A DNA stretch of 6,135 nt from NCBI GenBank assembly GCA_030607655.1, contig JAUWJN010000174.1, positions 1 to 6,135 of the forward strand. Reading direction: 5' to 3'. The position numbers were made by a program, and so were the translations under genes. This document shows positions 5,091-6,135 of this stretch, one piece after another (position 1 is the first letter of the stretch; every line of letters begins with the position of its first letter). The notes beneath the pieces are model-generated. The model ran no database searches. It had not been told where the DNA came from and saw only the letters and a list, made by a program, of their open reading frames with translations. This DNA comes from a bacterium. Its GTDB lineage: Bacteria; Armatimonadota; Zipacnadia; Zipacnadales; Zipacnadaceae.

Positions 5091-6135
5091 CTAGGTGTCT
5101 GCGGATAAGGCATTGGCAGCATCGATGGAATTGGGCACCCTGATCAGCATAATAGCCGCCAGAGCGGCTACGGCTATAACTGAGCCCGAAGCCCAGAAAG
5201 GTGCAGTTACTGATAGCTGCTCATATAGAGCTGCTCCGATGACCGGCCCGGCGATGAATCCCAGCCCCTGCGCGGTGTTCATCGCGCCCAGCGCCAGGCC
5301 CTGGCGGTGGTTGGGAGCCAGTTGGCTGGTCAAAGCCAGCCAAGCTGGCGTGGCCAGATCAAAGCAGATACCTATCACAGTGGCGACGAGAATAAGCATC
5401 CATATCTGCTGCACCCAAGGGATGGTCAACAGCGCGATGGCGGCCAGAGGTAGCGCCAGATGGATAGCCCGGTCGCGGCCAATACGGGCGGAAAGCCTGC
5501 CCAGGGGTAGCGCCAGAGCGGCCACCACAATAACGGGGCCTAAGAAGGCCTGGCTCATCTGATGCTGAGTCATATGCAATTTCTCTTGGGCGTATAATAC
5601 CAGTACCGGCAGCAGCATAGTCAGCCCCAACTGTATCAGGGCAAATATCCACAGCATATGCAACAGCACCGGACGCTGGCGGCGCAGTTGACGCAACCTT
5701 GTTAGCCAACTGCGTCGCCGTCGGGGCGTGGCGGCATTCGTGGCTTCATCAGGATTTGGTGATGACAGGTGACGGCGATGCCGGCGCTCGGCCCCCCAGA
5801 CCATAACAGCTACCACGGCGGCACAGAACAGTAGTACACTGCTAGTGTAGAAAGCATATATGTTGGAATGGAAGCGGTCACCAATTTCCAGGCCAAGCGC
5901 CGGCCCTATCCCCACTCCGGAAATCCAGGCGAGATTGAACCCGGCCAGGGCAGTAGCCTTGTCCTGCGGGCGCACCCGTTCGCTTATTAGCGCTATCAAT
6001 GCTGGCCACACTGCTGCTGCGCCCATTCCCCCTAGCATCCGCAGCGGGATGAACAGCTCCCAGGACCGCGCCACCGCCATAAGCAGCGGCGAAATCGTGC
6101 CGAGCAGCAGGCCTATCAGGATTATGCGCAGTCGC
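5091..6135 (-). CDS. Major facilitator superfamily transporter, N-terminus beyond the window
   Basis: The frame is open from the right edge to TAG at 5091-5093 (347 residues). An ATG at 6080 is not the start: the 18 codons before it read RLRIILIGLLLGTISPLL, a membrane helix in frame. The visible part corresponds to helices 3-12. Helix 5 contains GVGIGPALG, the motif C pattern (GxxxGPxxG) linked to antiporters of the drug-efflux type. A strongly basic cytoplasmic loop, GAERRHRRHL through RQLRRQRP, separates the halves. The motif A equivalent of the second half is GRLSARIGRDR. About 60-70 residues (helices 1-2 and first motif A) are missing. It is probably a 12-helix proton-coupled efflux protein of the inner membrane; substrate unknown. 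The zinc-module gene follows on the same strand after 317 bp. Confidence 0.9.
   Translation of the reverse strand, partial: RLRIILIGLLLGTISPLLMAVARSWELFIPLRMLGGMGAAAVWPALIALISERVRPQDKATALAGFNLAWISGVGIGPALGLEIGDRFHSNIYAFYTSSVLLFCAAVVAVMVWGAERRHRRHLSSPNPDEATNAATPRRRRSWLTRLRQLRRQRPVLLHMLWIFALIQLGLTMLLPVLVLYAQEKLHMTQHQMSQAFLGPVIVVAALALPLGRLSARIGRDRAIHLALPLAAIALLTIPWVQQIWMLILVATVIGICFDLATPAWLALTSQLAPNHRQGLALGAMNTAQGLGFIAGPVIGAALYEQLSVTAPFWASGSVIAVAALAAIMLIRVPNSIDAANALSADT

Noticed and set aside
6078..6080. ATG as the start of the transporter
   Set aside because: The frame stays open upstream to the window edge and encodes a membrane helix expected in the family, so the gene continues beyond the window.

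Overview
The window carries ordinary bacterial chromosomal housekeeping genes next to two membrane-anchored proteins that I do not recognise as named families. Base composition is moderately GC-rich by eye. L27 begins directly with MAHKKG and lacks the cleavable N-terminal extension typical of Firmicutes, which argues against that phylum. HEAT-repeat and B-box-type membrane proteins beside a ribosomal operon fit lineages such as Armatimonadota or Chloroflexota, but no gene here fixes the phylum and I hold that only weakly.

Left third, minus strand: rplU (L21), rpmA (L27) and obg (ribosome-assembly GTPase) lie in the classical order. A near-consensus sigma-70 promoter (TTGACT, 17-bp spacer, TATAAT) sits just upstream of rplU. 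Two hairpins lie between rpmA and obg; the second has a short U-rich tail and could attenuate transcription into obg. Obg is cut by the left window edge after residue 277.

Middle, plus strand, divergent from rplU: a GTG-started protein with an N-terminal membrane anchor and about seven HEAT-type repeats, arranged as a duplicated two-repeat unit with cysteines recurring every 64 residues. It is followed after 63 bp by hflX, the ribosome-splitting GTPase. Two ribosome-associated GTPases (Obg and HflX) therefore lie within about 2 kb on opposite strands.

Right third, minus strand: a 256-residue protein with an N-terminal B-box-like Cys/His zinc module, one membrane helix and two copies of a Trp-rich domain of about 64 residues in an exact 78-residue register. 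Its 3' end overlaps the 3' end of hflX by 71 bp in antisense. Just upstream of it lies a non-coding inverted-repeat element of about 153 bp that looks like a MITE. The window ends in a major facilitator superfamily transporter whose first two helices are cut off by the right edge.

No tRNA, rRNA, CRISPR array or intact transposase gene was seen. The best candidates for something undescribed are the duplicated domain of the zinc-module protein, the cysteine-patterned HEAT protein and the MITE-like element.
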